Assembly: GCA_020433785.1 (NCBI GenBank)
Contig: JAGRCC010000418.1
Span: forward strand, 1-5,240
Reading direction: 5' to 3'
DNA: 5,240 bases
Origin: Anaerolineae bacterium
GTDB taxonomy: Bacteria; Chloroflexota; Anaerolineae; 4572-78; J111
The notes under the pieces were generated by a model that saw nothing but the letters and a program-made list of their open reading frames with translations, was not told the origin of the DNA and did no database searches. Made by a program: the position numbers and the translations under genes. Below, piece after piece: positions 1-5,240 of this stretch (within the stretch, counting starts at the first letter, position 1; each line of letters starts with the position of its first letter).

Positions 1-668
1 TCAAAGACCGGCGTGCCGTTTTGCCACATCCAGATCATCCACCAGTTGTTCACTTCATAGGCAAAACTGTACTCCACTACGCCCGCCTCTTTTAGCGCCA
101 GCGACGTTTCCCGCAACTCCTCCCAAGTCCAACCGGCTTTGGGAAAGGCAACGTTGGCTCGATTAAAAAGACGCTTGTTGTAGAAAATAACTTTGGTGTC
201 GCTGTCTCGCGGTAAGCCATAAATGGCATCGTCACTGAGCCGATATTGAGTCATTAGCCCCTGATAAAAGTCGTCCAGATCATAATTTTCGGTTTTCATC
301 AGCGGCGCCAGATTCATGAAATAACCTTTAGGAATATCAATGGGAGCTTGCGACCAGAATAGCACATCAGCCACCGGCTCACCTTTGTCAAACTTAGCCC
401 GGACCTCTTCAAAGTAGTCGTTCCAGGAACGATGAAAGGTTTCCACTTTGATGCCGGGGTTATCCCGTTCAAAGACTTCGATTATTTGTTCGTTGATTTC
501 AACTTCCCACGGATCGCCCCAATAGGCCCAAGTAATGGTGACCGGCTCGACGTGGGGGGTGGGTGAGGGCGGTATTGGGGTTGATAGTTGCGGCGTGGCG
601 GCGAGGCAGGCGGATAAACCTAAGCTTACTGCAAGTAAGAAAATTAGTCCGGCTAAGTACCGTTGCAT
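1..668 (-). CDS. ABC-transporter sugar-binding lipoprotein (extracellular solute-binding protein family 1), C-terminus beyond window
   Basis: This is the N-terminal 222 codons of a periplasmic or surface-anchored substrate-binding protein; family members are usually a little over 400 residues, so about half is present. I translated the minus strand from the ATG at 668 and found no stop down to base 3. Residues 1-21 form a lipoprotein signal peptide (basic start MQRY, hydrophobic core, lipobox LSAC with Cys21 as the lipidation site). A Thr/Pro-rich linker follows (about residues 22-42), then the mature domain beginning VTITWAYWGDPWE. The stretch GLPRDSDTKVIFYNKRLF and the later GWTWEEL match the conserved core of family 1 sugar-binding proteins, as does the Trp-rich NNWWMIWMWQNGTPVF near the edge, where aromatic residues often contact sugar rings. 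An AGGAAGAGAG ribosome binding site lies at 678-687, about 9 bases from the start. The family is clear; the exact sugar is not. Permease genes would be expected beyond the left edge. Confidence 0.9.
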   Translation of the reverse strand, partial: MQRYLAGLIFLLAVSLGLSACLAATPQLSTPIPPSPTPHVEPVTITWAYWGDPWEVEINEQIIEVFERDNPGIKVETFHRSWNDYFEEVRAKFDKGEPVADVLFWSQAPIDIPKGYFMNLAPLMKTENYDLDDFYQGLMTQYRLSDDAIYGLPRDSDTKVIFYNKRLFNRANVAFPKAGWTWEELRETSLALKEAGVVEYSFAYEVNNWWMIWMWQNGTPVF

Positions 669-677
669 GGGGGTCAG

Positions 678-687
678 CTCTCTTCCT
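678..687 (-). promoter_or_regulatory. Ribosome binding site of the solute-binding protein gene
   Basis: On the minus strand the sequence AGGAAGAGAG lies about 9 bases before the ATG at 668. It supports this start, which is also the one that gives a complete lipoprotein signal peptide. Confidence 0.6.
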
Positions 688-704
688 AAATTGTTGAGAC
701 AGGT

Positions 705-740
705 CAATTAGGCTCATTATACTCCATTTGAGTCTAATTG
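705..740. repeat. 11-base inverted repeat around the -10 box, candidate operator
   Basis: CAATTAGGCTC (705-715) and GAGTCTAATTG (730-740) are reverse complements except for one position, which is a G-T pair, and are separated by 14 bases containing the TATAAT box. One arm covers the predicted transcription start and the other touches the -35 box, a layout typical of a repressor site. If transcription starts near 709 the right arm is not in the binding-protein mRNA, so a DNA operator is more likely than an RNA hairpin. In a read-through transcript from lspA a hairpin could form, but no T-run follows, so it does not look like an intrinsic terminator. Confidence 0.5.
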
Positions 741-744
741 CCTA
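716..744 (-). promoter_or_regulatory. Sigma-70-type promoter for the solute-binding protein gene
   Basis: Reading the minus strand, TAGGCA (739-744, four of six matches to the -35 consensus) is followed after 17 bases by a perfect TATAAT (716-721). Transcription would start near 709, leaving a leader of about 40 bases before the ATG at 668. It sits in the 90-base gap after lspA, so the binding-protein gene can be transcribed independently of lspA. No experiment supports it; the call rests on consensus match, spacing and location. Confidence 0.5.
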
Positions 745-758
745 TAGGAGTTTTTTCG

Positions 759-1289
759 TTATAGGGGCAGGCTATTCGGATCGCTTTCCGGTGGGGAACC
801 ATCTAGCCGGTGATCATTTTTCTCAGGCTGATTACTAAAGGAGAGCAGCATCAAAATACCCACACCAATCAAAATGAAACTATCGGCTAGATTGAAGGTT
901 GGCCAGCGAGCCGCCCCCAAACCGACATCTAGAAAATCGGTCACCCGGCCGTCGATAACGCGATCGACAAAATTGCCGATGGCCCCCCCTAACAGCAAGC
1001 CGACCGGCCAGGCAGCGTGGGGTGAAAAATGGCCGCTTAGCAACCCTCTAATAAACCAAACGGCAATGATCGCAATGATCACGCCCGTTATGATCAACGG
1101 CCAGACCCCGCCGTTGGCAAACAACCCGAAGGCGACGCCGGTATTATAACCCAGAGTAAGCCGAAAAAATTCTCCCAAAACCGGCACCGGCTCATAAAGC
1201 GTCAGCGATCGCTCTGCCCAAATTTTGGTCAGACCATCCAAGATAAAAACAAAAACCATCGCCAGCAGCAGCCGTGACAAAACTTTCAT
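759..1289 (-). CDS. lspA: Lipoprotein signal peptidase (signal peptidase II)
   Basis: This membrane aspartyl peptidase cleaves the signal peptide from lipid-modified prolipoproteins just before the lipobox cysteine. The 176-residue product has the normal family size and about four membrane helices (roughly residues 5-22, 62-80, 94-108 and 134-151). The conserved residues are all present: Asp18 in the first helix, NTGVAF at 49-54, GNFVDR at 105-110, VTDF at 115-118 and FNLAD at 132-136. Asp118 and Asp136 correspond to the catalytic aspartate pair by motif position. The C-terminal 25 residues are hydrophilic and rich in Pro, Asp and Ser and have no obvious role. The ATG at 1289 gives a complete first helix and is preceded by GGTGGAAAG (1294-1302), a fair ribosome binding site. 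The gene is divergent from the methyltransferase gene and lies upstream of a lipoprotein gene on the same strand. No intrinsic terminator was seen after its stop. Confidence 0.97.
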   Translation of the reverse strand: MKVLSRLLLAMVFVFILDGLTKIWAERSLTLYEPVPVLGEFFRLTLGYNTGVAFGLFANGGVWPLIITGVIIAIIAVWFIRGLLSGHFSPHAAWPVGLLLGGAIGNFVDRVIDGRVTDFLDVGLGAARWPTFNLADSFILIGVGILMLLSFSNQPEKNDHRLDGSPPESDPNSLPL

Positions 1290-1317
1290 GAAAACTTTCC
1301 ACCATTCTTAAATATTA

Positions 1318-1369
1318 AGTTCATAGAGTTCATAGAGTTCCACAAACGCCATTAACTCTAAAAACTCTA
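1318..1369. repeat. Nested 9-base direct repeats forming a 16-base inverted repeat
   Basis: The unit AGTTCATAG occurs twice in tandem from 1318 to 1335, followed by a partial third copy to 1340. Within it TAGAGTT appears at 1324-1330 and 1333-1339. Its reverse complement AACTCTA appears at 1354-1360 and 1363-1369, again 9 bases apart. The arms 1324-1339 and 1354-1369 therefore match at 14 of 16 positions around a 14-base loop. The structure lies between the divergent lspA and methyltransferase genes, 28 bases or more from the lspA start. It could be a multi-site regulator target, a hairpin in the lspA leader, or a small dispersed repeat. No T-run follows on either strand. Confidence 0.7.
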
Positions 1370-1374
1370 CTAAG

Positions 1375-1403
1375 TTGCGACGGATTAACATCAAAGGTAA
1401 AGT
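1375..1403 (+). promoter_or_regulatory. Weak candidate promoter for the methyltransferase operon
   Basis: TTGCGA (1375-1380) and TAAAGT (1398-1403) each match four of six consensus positions and are exactly 17 bases apart. TATACC at 1403-1408 is an alternative -10 box without a good partner. A promoter is needed somewhere in this divergent region because the next gene on the plus strand starts the operon, but this exact placement is uncertain. Confidence 0.25.
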
Positions 1404-1458
1404 ATACCAAAATCTGTGAGGGCGTACCAATTCGCTGACCTGATTGGAGGAGCTATTT

Positions 1459-1471
1459 TCGCCTGAGGCGA
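1459..1471. repeat. Short perfect palindrome upstream of the operon's first ribosome binding site
   Basis: TCGCCT (1459-1464) and AGGCGA (1466-1471) are perfect inverted arms around a single G. In RNA this would give a five-pair stem with a TGA loop ending 8 bases before the GGAGGGG ribosome binding site. As DNA it could be a small operator. Its function is unknown. Confidence 0.4.
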
Positions 1472-1479
1472 TTTATGTT

Positions 1480-1486
1480 GGAGGGG
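1480..1486 (+). promoter_or_regulatory. Ribosome binding site of the methyltransferase gene
   Basis: GGAGGGG sits 7 bases before the ATG at 1494, an ideal spacing. It fixes this start, because the same frame is closed by an in-frame TGA at 1464-1466 with no other ATG between. Confidence 0.8.
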
Positions 1487-1493
1487 AATACGT

Positions 1494-2180
1494 ATGCAAA
1501 AAGTTGAGTCGATATTTGAAATTATTGGCGGAGTGACCTCGATGCCGGGCAAAACGGTGGTTGATGTTGGCTCGGGTACAGGCAGCTTGGCGCGGTGGTG
1601 CGCCCGGCAAGGGGCGCGCGCGATAGGCGTTGAATATTTTTCAAGGCCGCTGGTGAAATCCAAAGAGCGCCCCCCGGAACCCGGTGTCCAATACATCCAG
1701 GCCCAGGGCGAGCTGCTGCCGTTGGGGCCTGATTTGGCCGATGTTGTGATTTTTGCCTTTAGTCTCCATCATATCCCGATACCATTCATGTTTAAAGCCC
1801 TCAGCGAGGCGCAGCGTATTCTCAAGCCTAAAGCGCTGCTGTTGGTGCTGGAGCCATTAGCGGAAGGTTCCGGCTTTGAGATGCTGCGAATTATTGAAGA
1901 TGAAACCGAAATTCGCCGCCAGGCTTATGAAACGCTCTATCGGGCCGAACAGGTCGGATTGACGCCGGTCGCCGAGAAGTTTTTTGTGATTGAGCACCTT
2001 TATGCCGATGAAAAAAAGATGGCTAACAGTTTTGTCGATGTTGATGTTCGCCGTCAGGAAATGCTAAAAGTGCTCAGAAAGGAATTTAAGGAGCGTTTTT
2101 ATGAGTTGGGTATCCCTTCAGACGATGGCTATATGTTTGAAACCAGATTGAGACTTGATGTTTTGAGGAATGTGAAATAA
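1494..2180 (+). CDS. Class I SAM-dependent methyltransferase, substrate unknown
   Basis: The 228-residue protein has a Rossmann-type methyltransferase domain in its first 125 residues. Motif I, VVDVGSGTG (22-30), binds S-adenosylmethionine. Glu47 in GVEYF is the acidic residue expected to hold the ribose hydroxyls. QGELLPL (71-77) and DLADVVIFAFSLHHI (80-94) match the next conserved strands, and EAQRILKPKALLLVLEP (105-121) is the typical strand-5 region of the Methyltransf_11 group. Residues from about 130 on are helical and charged and probably form a substrate-specific cap; I do not recognise them. There is no signal peptide or membrane segment, so it should be cytoplasmic. It is the first gene of the three-gene operon, with its stop 5 bases before the transporter start. 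The methyl acceptor could be a small molecule, lipid or quinone; nothing in the sequence decides this. Confidence 0.88.
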   Translation: MQKVESIFEIIGGVTSMPGKTVVDVGSGTGSLARWCARQGARAIGVEYFSRPLVKSKERPPEPGVQYIQAQGELLPLGPDLADVVIFAFSLHHIPIPFMFKALSEAQRILKPKALLLVLEPLAEGSGFEMLRIIEDETEIRRQAYETLYRAEQVGLTPVAEKFFVIEHLYADEKKMANSFVDVDVRRQEMLKVLRKEFKERFYELGIPSDDGYMFETRLRLDVLRNVK

Positions 2181-2185
2181 TTTCG

Positions 2186-4432
2186 ATGAGTCAACCCATC
2201 ACCAATGCCGAAAAGCTAAGCAAGCTCCCGTGGAGCATCGGGAGCAATGCTCTGGTTAACGCCTTTGTTCAACTGACCTTTTTAGGCTCCGTCTTTATCT
2301 TGTTTTTAAATACCTTGGGTTTGGATAAATCCCAAATCGGTTTTTTGCTTTCTTTGGTGCCTTATACCGGCCTGATTGCCCTGTTCATTGCCCCGCTGAT
2401 TGCCCGGTACGGTTACAAGCGAACGTTTATTCATTTTAGCGTGCTCAGATTACTGTTTGCCGCGCTGCTGCTGCTGACTCCCTGGGTTGTCTCTAACTTA
2501 GGCGCGGAAACCACCCTACTCTTCATTACTATTGTGGTGATTCTGTTTTCCGTCACTCGATCGATTGTGGTCACCGCTTACTATCCCTGGGCGCAAGAAT
2601 ATATTCCTCGATCGATTCAAGGCAAATATTCCGCCACCAACAACCTGTTTACCACCTTGGCCGGTTTTTTAGCCGTAACCCTGGCCGGCTTCGTCCTCGA
2701 TTTGACCACGGGCTTAACCGGCTACCTGGTCCTTATAATTATTGGCGTACTCTGCGGCGCTGCGGCAGTGTGGGCTGTGACCAAAGTTCCGGGCGGAGCG
2801 CCGGTCGAAGTCGGGCGGGGCGTCATAACCGCGTTTCGCGATACGGTCGCCGCTTTGGGTGATAAAGGGCTGCTTTTTTTCCTGGCCGGTGTAGGCTTGA
2901 TCACCCTGGCCACCGTGCCGCTCACCTCGTTCGTGCCGCTCTTTTTACAGGAGGAGGTCGGTCTGAGCAGCGGCAACGTGGTGCTGGTCCAAACCGGTGT
3001 GCTGCTGGGCGGGTTGGTGTCAACCTATCTATGGGGTTGGACCTCCGACCGCTACGGCAGCCGCCCGATTATGTTGTCGGGGATTTGCTTGCTGGCTTCG
3101 CTGCCCATTTTCTTTATGCTCATGCCGCGTTACAGCCCGGTTAGCCTGTATGTGGCCCTGGCGATTGCCTTTCTGCAAGGCATCGCCGATATGGGCTGGG
3201 TCATCGGTTCAACCCGCTTGTTGTTTGTTAGCATTGTGCCGCCGGAAAAAAGATCGGAATACACCGCCCTCTATTTTGCGTGTGTGGGGGTCTTCGGCGG
3301 TACCAGCCAATTGGTTGCCGGACAGGTGTTGCAGCTTTCTGCCAACGTTTCCGGCAACTTTTATTTTTTTATCGTTGACGCTTACACCCCGTTGTTCTTG
3401 TTAAGCATTACCTTTGCCATTTTGAGCTTCTTTACGTTGCGAGGGGTTCGATCGGATACGCAGGTGACGGTGGAAGAGTTTGCCGGCCTGTTCTTACGGG
3501 GCAACCCCCTATCGGCTATGACGTCCTTAGTGGGCTATCACTTCGCCCGAGACGAGTCCCACGTGGTGGCGATGACCGAGCGGTTGGGCGAAACCCGCAG
3601 CCCTTTCACCGTCGATGAACTGTTAGAGGTTTTGGCCGACCCACGCTTCAACGTCCGTTTCGAGGCCATTATCTCCATTGCGCGAACCCGGCCCGATCCG
3701 CGTTTGACCCAGGCTCTGATCGATGTCTTCAACGGGACGGAGCTGGCCCTTAGTAACATGGCCGCCTGGGCTTTAGGTCGCGTGGGCGATCAAATGGCCA
3801 TTGAGACGCTGCGCCAGGGGTTGAATTCAAAATACCATTCCATCCAGGCCAACAGCGCCAGGGCGTTGGGCCGTTTGGGGGACGCCGACATCGTTCCGCT
3901 GCTTTTGGAGCGGCTAAAGAGTGAGCCGGACAAAGGGCTGCAAATGGCCTATGCCTCGGCGTTGGGCAACTTGCACGCCAGGGAAGCCACCCCTCAAATT
4001 TTACACTTACTGCATGATATGCAAAACGAAGGCGCCCGGCGCGAACTGACCTTAGCCTTAGCCCGGCTGGTCGGCGATGAAGGGCATTTTATTCACCTCT
4101 ACCGCGAGGCCCGAGCCGATTTTGGGACAGCGACGGCGCAAGCAGTCTCAGCCTTTAAGCGGAAAATTGAGAAAATAATCAACAGTGAGACTAAAGTGTT
4201 ATCGACATCAGGCGCATGTGCTGATAATCTGGCTAGAGACCAGTTGACCGAAGGCGCTAGCTACCTCGCTCAATTAATCGAGGTGCTGCCGGCCGATCAT
4301 TATGATCCGCACAGTGTCGACATTCTTAAGACGTGCGCCACCCAGTTGAAAGCCTGTGGCGCAGCAAGGACCGAATACCTTCTATTAACCCTCCACACCC
4401 TGGAAATTGGTTGGCACACCAAGGAGAATTAA
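2186..4432 (+). CDS. MFS permease fused to a C-terminal HEAT-repeat domain
   Basis: The 748-residue protein has two parts. Residues about 20-418 hold twelve hydrophobic helices of a major facilitator superfamily transporter in two groups of six. The motif A loop is recognisable in both halves, degenerate after helix 2 (LIARYGYKR, 71-79) and good after helix 8 (GWTSDRYGSRP, 284-294). A linker (about 420-474, containing FLRGNPLSAM) leads to about five HEAT or PBS-lyase-type repeats of roughly 31 residues at 475-506, 507-538, 539-568, 569-600 and 601-633. The repeated signatures are ALGRVGD, ALGRLGD, ALGNLHA and ALARLVGD. A helical tail of unknown type (640-748) contains three cysteines. With twelve helices and a cytoplasmic N-terminus, the repeats should be cytoplasmic, where they could bind a partner or regulate transport. 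The ATG at 2186 follows the methyltransferase stop by 5 bases; GAGGAA at 2165-2170 is a rather distant ribosome binding site, so translational coupling is likely. The substrate and direction of transport are unknown. Confidence 0.9.
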   Translation: MSQPITNAEKLSKLPWSIGSNALVNAFVQLTFLGSVFILFLNTLGLDKSQIGFLLSLVPYTGLIALFIAPLIARYGYKRTFIHFSVLRLLFAALLLLTPWVVSNLGAETTLLFITIVVILFSVTRSIVVTAYYPWAQEYIPRSIQGKYSATNNLFTTLAGFLAVTLAGFVLDLTTGLTGYLVLIIIGVLCGAAAVWAVTKVPGGAPVEVGRGVITAFRDTVAALGDKGLLFFLAGVGLITLATVPLTSFVPLFLQEEVGLSSGNVVLVQTGVLLGGLVSTYLWGWTSDRYGSRPIMLSGICLLASLPIFFMLMPRYSPVSLYVALAIAFLQGIADMGWVIGSTRLLFVSIVPPEKRSEYTALYFACVGVFGGTSQLVAGQVLQLSANVSGNFYFFIVDAYTPLFLLSITFAILSFFTLRGVRSDTQVTVEEFAGLFLRGNPLSAMTSLVGYHFARDESHVVAMTERLGETRSPFTVDELLEVLADPRFNVRFEAIISIARTRPDPRLTQALIDVFNGTELALSNMAAWALGRVGDQMAIETLRQGLNSKYHSIQANSARALGRLGDADIVPLLLERLKSEPDKGLQMAYASALGNLHAREATPQILHLLHDMQNEGARRELTLALARLVGDEGHFIHLYREARADFGTATAQAVSAFKRKIEKIINSETKVLSTSGACADNLARDQLTEGASYLAQLIEVLPADHYDPHSVDILKTCATQLKACGAARTEYLLLTLHTLEIGWHTKEN
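4421..4426 (+). promoter_or_regulatory. Ribosome binding site of the nucleotidyltransferase gene
   Basis: AAGGAG lies inside the last codons of the MFS-HEAT gene, 8 bases before the ATG at 4435. It supports that start and indicates independent, strong translation of the third operon gene. Confidence 0.8.
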
Positions 4433-4434
4433 GA

Positions 4435-5240
4435 ATGAAACCGACTTTAGTCATTTTAGCCGCCGGCATGGGCAGCCGGTACGGCGGCCTCAAGCAGTTA
4501 GACGGCGTTGGCCCCAACAACGAACCGATCTTAGAATATTCCGTTTTCGATGCCATTCGCGCCGGCTTTGGTAAGCTGGTTTTCGTGATACGGCCCGACT
4601 TTGCCGATGCCTTCAAAGCAATGGTTGATCGGACCTTCGGCCGCCAAATTCAAGTGGAATATGTTTGTCAAGAACTCGATATGCTGCCCGACGGATACAG
4701 CGTTCCCCCCCAGCGCCAAAAACCGTGGGGCACCGGGCACGCTATTCTCTGCACCGAAAGCGTCATCAATGAACCGTTTAGCGCCGTCAACGCCGACGAT
4801 TTCTACGGGGCCAATGCCTTTCAGTTGATGGGCCGCTTCTTGAGTCAGGCCCAGGACACCGATCTCGGCCAGTATGCCATGGTCGGCTATGGGCTGCGCA
4901 ACACGCTCTCCAAATTCGGCAGCGTTGCTCGCGGCCTGTGTCAAATCGAAGACGAACACCTCCACAGCGTTATCGAAGTAACCAACATCGAACCGGACGG
5001 CGACGGTGCGAAATATGTCGATGCCTCCGGTCGGTCTCAACCCCTCACCGGCAATGAGATCGTCTCGATGAACTTGTGGGGCTTCACCCCGTCTATCTTC
5101 GGCCATCTACGCCGCCTGTTTGTCCAGTTTCTCGATGAAAAAGGCCGCGAACCCAAAAGCGAGTTCTACATCCCGACTGTGGTCGATACCCTCATCACCC
5201 AAAACCAGGCCCAGGTCACCGTTTTGCCCAACGATGACGC
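4435..5240 (+). CDS. Sugar-nucleotidyltransferase-like protein (NTP_transferase fold), C-terminus beyond window
   Basis: The frame is open from the ATG at 4435 to the right edge, giving 268 codons; relatives I know are around 300 residues, so most is present. The N-terminus LAAGMGSRYGGLKQL (8-22) is the variant nucleotidyltransferase signature that binds the NTP phosphates, with Lys20 as the expected key lysine. KPWGTGHA (96-103) matches the base-binding loop, and VNADDFYG (118-124) the metal-binding aspartate region. SMNLWGF (211-217) and EFYIPTVVDTLI (243-254) are typical of the sugar-binding half. Such enzymes join a sugar phosphate to an NTP to make an NDP-sugar in the cytoplasm, but this subgroup has no firmly assigned substrate that I know of, and it is shorter than RmlA or GalU. 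In related genomes a kinase-like phosphotransferase gene often sits alongside (from memory), so the next gene to the right should be examined. It starts 2 bases after the MFS-HEAT stop, which indicates co-transcription. Confidence 0.88.
   Translation, partial: MKPTLVILAAGMGSRYGGLKQLDGVGPNNEPILEYSVFDAIRAGFGKLVFVIRPDFADAFKAMVDRTFGRQIQVEYVCQELDMLPDGYSVPPQRQKPWGTGHAILCTESVINEPFSAVNADDFYGANAFQLMGRFLSQAQDTDLGQYAMVGYGLRNTLSKFGSVARGLCQIEDEHLHSVIEVTNIEPDGDGAKYVDASGRSQPLTGNEIVSMNLWGFTPSIFGHLRRLFVQFLDEKGREPKSEFYIPTVVDTLITQNQAQVTVLPNDD

Noticed and set aside
499..717. A 72-codon minus-strand frame overlapping the start of the solute-binding protein
   Set aside because: It is out of frame with the clear lipoprotein signal peptide and conserved binding-protein core on the same strand.
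705..740. Intrinsic terminator for lspA
   Set aside because: The inverted repeat has a long 14-base AT-rich loop, a weak stem and no T-run after it on the minus strand; the overlap with a promoter favours an operator.
874..1149. A 91-codon plus-strand frame opposite lspA
   Set aside because: The minus-strand frame has every conserved signal peptidase II motif; the plus-strand product has none of any family.
1318..1369. CRISPR array or replication iterons
   Set aside because: The units are only 9 bases, there are too few copies, and no unique spacers, cas genes or replication initiator gene are present.
1391..1696. A 101-codon minus-strand frame crossing the methyltransferase start
   Set aside because: It overlaps the SAM-binding motif region of the methyltransferase, which has a strong ribosome binding site; the antisense product has no recognisable features.
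2997..3404. A 135-codon plus-strand frame rich in Cys and Trp
   Set aside because: It lies in another frame within the MFS membrane region; composition is that of an out-of-frame reading of hydrophobic codons.
4531..5106. A 191-codon open frame on the minus strand
   Set aside because: It lies entirely opposite the nucleotidyltransferase gene, whose plus-strand frame carries clear family motifs; the antisense product shows no recognisable motif.

Overview
The window looks like a piece of a chromosome from an environmental bacterium, most likely a Chloroflexota member (Anaerolineae or Ardenticatenales type). That placement is an inference from protein style: a lipoprotein sugar-binding protein with a Thr/Pro-rich linker, an MFS permease with a HEAT-repeat tail, and mixed-GC coding sequence with good AGGAGG-type ribosome binding sites. 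No rRNA, tRNA, phage, transposase or CRISPR sequence was seen. Coding density is high, and the genes face away from a short intergenic region at 1290-1493.

Left half, minus strand: lspA (759-1289, lipoprotein signal peptidase) is followed, after a 90-base gap, by the first 222 codons of an ABC-transporter sugar-binding lipoprotein (668 down to the window edge). The gap carries a good sigma-70-type promoter for the binding protein. An 11-base inverted repeat straddles its -10 box and may be an operator. The binding protein has a lipobox, so it should be a substrate of the LspA made next door, although LspA serves all lipoproteins.

Middle: the divergent intergenic region holds a compact repeat structure (1318-1369). 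It consists of 9-base direct repeats that also form a 16-base inverted repeat. Closer to the plus-strand genes lie a small palindrome and a strong ribosome binding site.

Right half, plus strand: three genes are packed with gaps of 5 and 2 bases and are almost certainly one operon. They encode a class I SAM-dependent methyltransferase (1494-2180), a 748-residue protein with a 12-helix MFS permease domain followed by about five HEAT (PBS-lyase-like) repeats (2186-4432), and a sugar-nucleotidyltransferase-like protein that runs off the right edge (4435 onward). The substrate of none of the three can be read from the sequence. The combination suggests transport linked to modification or activation of a small molecule, but this is inference. 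The MFS-HEAT fusion within this operon is the most unusual item in the window.
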